A DNA stretch of 8,303 bases from Planctomycetota bacterium. GTDB lineage: Bacteria; Planctomycetota; UBA1135; GCA-002686595. How positions within the stretch are numbered: position 1 is the first letter of the stretch; each line of letters begins with the position of its first letter. The translations under genes and the position numbers were made by a program. Below are positions 6,988 through 8,303 of the stretch, piece after piece. Under the pieces are notes generated by a model. That model saw only the letters and a list, made by a program, of their open reading frames with translations. It ran no database searches and was not told the DNA's origin. The stretch is taken from the NCBI GenBank assembly GCA_028823185.1, contig JAPKBY010000056.1, positions 1-8,303 on the forward strand, read 5' to 3'.

Positions 6988-7094
6988 GATAGGAAACTCG
7001 GGCTATCCTTTGGACTGGAGTTCCTAACGGGGTTTGCCGCGAGATATATGCGGCATTCGCGGATAGTTCCTCTCCAACGCTTTTCTAGAACCCC
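6988..7094 (+). promoter_or_regulatory. Possible structured 5' leader with competing stems
   Basis: Several arms can pair in mutually exclusive ways. GATAG (6988-6992) pairs with CTATC (7003-7007), while TAGGAA-A-CTC (6990-6999, one bulge) pairs with GAGTTCCTA (7018-7026). CTATCC (7003-7008) can also pair with GGATAG (7061-7066). TGCCGC (7035-7040) pairs with GCGGCA (7050-7055), in competition with CCGCGA (7037-7042) and TCGCGG (7057-7062). GGGGTT (7029-7034) with AACCCC (7089-7094) can enclose the latter. Such layouts occur in attenuators and riboswitches, but each stem is short and chance pairing is possible. Confidence 0.3.
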
Positions 7095-7137
7095 TTCTCA
7101 CACACCCTTCAGATCCTTTTCAATCGGAGCACTCCAC

Positions 7138-8303
7138 ATGAGAGCCACACTTCTTGCAGCATGTCTGCTTGTCAGCGCTAGCGCGACTGCCCAGCAACCT
7201 GCACAAAAGCCCACTTTTAAAAAGCCCGCCGTCACCTCAGGCCTCCAGACTGGCACATTCAACGTACGCGGTGCGATGAACGCTGTCGTCGGTGGCAGTG
7301 ATGACTGCTCCGTTCCGGACGCCATCGCTGGCGAAGGCTCAACCCCCTTCGACAACGGTATCGCAACGACCGGTGCTGACGGACAGACCGAGTACCTCTG
7401 CTATCAGTTCGGTTCATCAGCCGTCGACAACGACGTCTGGTTCGCATGGACTGCAGCGGCCACTGGCCCCCACACCATCGGCACCTGCGGTGGAACGAGC
7501 GTTGACACAAAGCTCGCCGTCTACCCTGGCAGCGCATGCCCCACGCCTGGCAGCGTCATCGTTTGCCAAGATGACTCATGTGGTCTCCAGCAGTCCGTTT
7601 CAGTAAACGCGACAGCCGGAACAACCTACATGATTCAGGTTGGTTGCTTCCCCGGCGCTGCCGGCGGAACAGGCTCCCTCGACATCTCGCAGCCGGCTCC
7701 CCCGAGCGGCAACGACGACTGCAGCGCACCGGACGCCATCGCTGGTCAAGGCGTGTTCTCCTATGACTCCTCCGCAGCCACAACAGGCGCGGAAGGTCAG
7801 ACCGAGTACATCTGCTACGACTTCGGTTCATCCGCCGTTGACTCAGACATCTGGTTCAGCTGGACCTCTGACTTCACAGGAAACGCCCTCGTCTCAACCT
7901 GCAACATCGCGTCTCACGACACGAAGCTCGCAGCCTATCCCGGCACGCCCCAGTGCCCCACGGCTGGTAGTTCGCTCGCCTGTAACGACGACGCAATTGG
8001 CTGCGCTGGCTACACCTCGGAGATTAACTTCGCGGTCAGCACCGGCTCTGTCTACATGCTTCAGGTTGGCTGCTTCCCCGGCTCTGCTGGCGGCATTGGC
8101 TCCTTTGACATCTCTTCTGCTGTTCCCCCGCAAGCCCACCCCCAGGACGAGTGCGCCGGCGCCCTCGCCATCGCTGGAACGGGTACCTTCCCTTGGGATA
8201 CAGCCGCACCTGGTGCTGCCACAACCGGCGCAGACGGTCAGAACGAAGCCCTCTGCTACGCCTTCGGTAGCAGCGCGGTGAACAACGACATCTGGTTCGC
8301 CTG
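7138..8303 (+). CDS. Secreted Cys-rich tandem-repeat protein (3'-truncated)
   Basis: The ATG at 7138 follows GGAG (7126-7129) at 8 nt, and the frame stays open to the window end, giving 388 complete codons. MRATLLAACLLVSASATAQQ is a typical Sec signal peptide with cleavage near ATA/QQ, residue 18-19. A Lys/Pro-rich linker follows, then tandem domains of 138 and 144 residues from residue 54, and a third domain that is cut off. Each domain starts (N/S)DDCSxPDAIAG, continues with TEYxCYxFGSSAVDxDxWFxW, DTKLAxYPG and CxDD, and ends YMxQVGCFPGxxGG followed by LDI/FDI. Each full repeat has seven cysteines at matching places. The pattern resembles secreted beta-sandwich repeats, similar to bacterial pre-peptidase (PPC) domains, found in large exported proteins of Planctomycetota and Myxococcota. 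A cell-surface or extracellular role is likely; no catalytic domain is visible in this part. Confidence 0.85.
   Translation, partial: MRATLLAACLLVSASATAQQPAQKPTFKKPAVTSGLQTGTFNVRGAMNAVVGGSDDCSVPDAIAGEGSTPFDNGIATTGADGQTEYLCYQFGSSAVDNDVWFAWTAAATGPHTIGTCGGTSVDTKLAVYPGSACPTPGSVIVCQDDSCGLQQSVSVNATAGTTYMIQVGCFPGAAGGTGSLDISQPAPPSGNDDCSAPDAIAGQGVFSYDSSAATTGAEGQTEYICYDFGSSAVDSDIWFSWTSDFTGNALVSTCNIASHDTKLAAYPGTPQCPTAGSSLACNDDAIGCAGYTSEINFAVSTGSVYMLQVGCFPGSAGGIGSFDISSAVPPQAHPQDECAGALAIAGTGTFPWDTAAPGAATTGADGQNEALCYAFGSSAVNNDIWFA
7297..7710 (+). repeat. Protein-coding repeat unit 1 (138 codons)
   Basis: This unit encodes SDDCSVPDAIAG through LDISQPAPPSG (residues 54-191), with cysteines at 57, 88, 117, 134, 143, 148 and 170. 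It shares near-identical DNA stretches with unit 2, for example GACGCCATCGCTGG, and CAGGTTGG followed by TGCTTCCCCGGC. Confidence 0.8.
7711..8142 (+). repeat. Protein-coding repeat unit 2 (144 codons)
   Basis: This unit encodes NDDCSAPDAIAG through FDISSAVPPQAHP (residues 192-335). Cysteines at 195, 226, 255, 273, 282, 289 and 312 match those of unit 1. The extra residues lie in the loop around the CNDDAIGCAGYTS segment and in the Pro-rich junction. Confidence 0.8.
8143..8303 (+). repeat. Protein-coding repeat unit 3 (cut by the window end)
   Basis: It begins QDECAGALAIAGTGTFPWD and reaches FGSSAVNNDIWFA, so only the first third is visible. It is more diverged than units 1 and 2 at its start, but it keeps the first two cysteines (339, 373) and the TTGADGQ and DIWF segments. 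Confidence 0.75.

Larger units (their letters stand above)
6754..7137. other. 384-nt non-coding region with several short repeats and stems
   Basis: I see no credible gene here. It opens with C7 (6754-6760), later mirrored by G8 (6805-6812). It holds a terminator-like stem (6808-6827), the palindrome GCCTAGGC (6864-6871), a 10-bp direct repeat CCACAGATAG (6877-6886 and 6983-6992), and a cluster of overlapping inverted repeats (6988-7094). A pyrimidine-rich stretch then leads to the GGAG ribosome binding site of the next gene (7126-7129). I see no match to a riboswitch consensus that I know. Confidence 0.6.

Noticed and set aside
6754..7137. Known riboswitch such as the cyclic-di-GMP GEMM type or cobalamin type
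   Set aside because: The conserved core sequences of those classes were not found when reading the region.
7640..8281. Plus-strand 213-codon frame rich in Ser/Pro/Thr/Arg
   Set aside because: It is a shadow of the repeat protein in another frame; the repeated look comes from the underlying DNA repeats.

Overview
The window is 8.3 kb of moderately GC-rich bacterial DNA (GC content judged by eye, not computed). It holds six protein-coding genes, two of them cut by the window ends, and no tRNA, rRNA, CRISPR array, transposase or phage gene that I can see. A TPR-CHAT protease-like protein, large secreted proteins built from Cys-rich repeats of about 140 residues, and a methyltransferase-phosphotransferase fusion together suggest a large-genome environmental bacterium. 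Planctomycetota or Myxococcota/Bradymonadota-like lineages would fit. This is inference from gene style; no phylogenetic marker is present.

Layout. (1) 1-2364, plus strand: the C-terminal 787 residues of a TPR-CHAT protein with an intact His/Cys dyad; the reading frame is open at the left edge. (2) 2623-3123, plus strand: a small exported protein of unknown function, with a good ribosome binding site and a leader hairpin. A strong hairpin at 3182-3212 lies between this gene and the convergent gene that follows. (3) 4708-3234, minus strand: a two-gene unit. A maleate cis-trans isomerase homologue comes first and is joined by a GTGA stop/start overlap to a divergent Sua5/YrdC-fold protein. (4) 4709-5004: a divergent intergenic region with a perfect palindrome, a direct repeat and a start-proximal hairpin. 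(5) 5005-6753, plus strand: an N-terminal SAM-methyltransferase-like domain fused to a C-terminal aminoglycoside-phosphotransferase (APH)-type kinase-fold domain. (6) 6754-7137: a non-coding stretch with a weak terminator-like hairpin and several competing short stems just ahead of the next gene. (7) 7138-8303, plus strand: the start of a large secreted repeat protein that runs off the right edge.

How the genes relate. Only the isomerase/YrdC pair shows clear operon structure. The methyltransferase-kinase gene diverges from it and could share its control region. The CHAT protein, the small secreted protein and the large repeat protein each look like separate transcription units. The least usual items are the MaiA-like/YrdC-like coupled pair, the methyltransferase-APH fusion with altered motif residues, and the structured leader before the repeat protein. 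I did not find a complete known defence or biosynthetic system.
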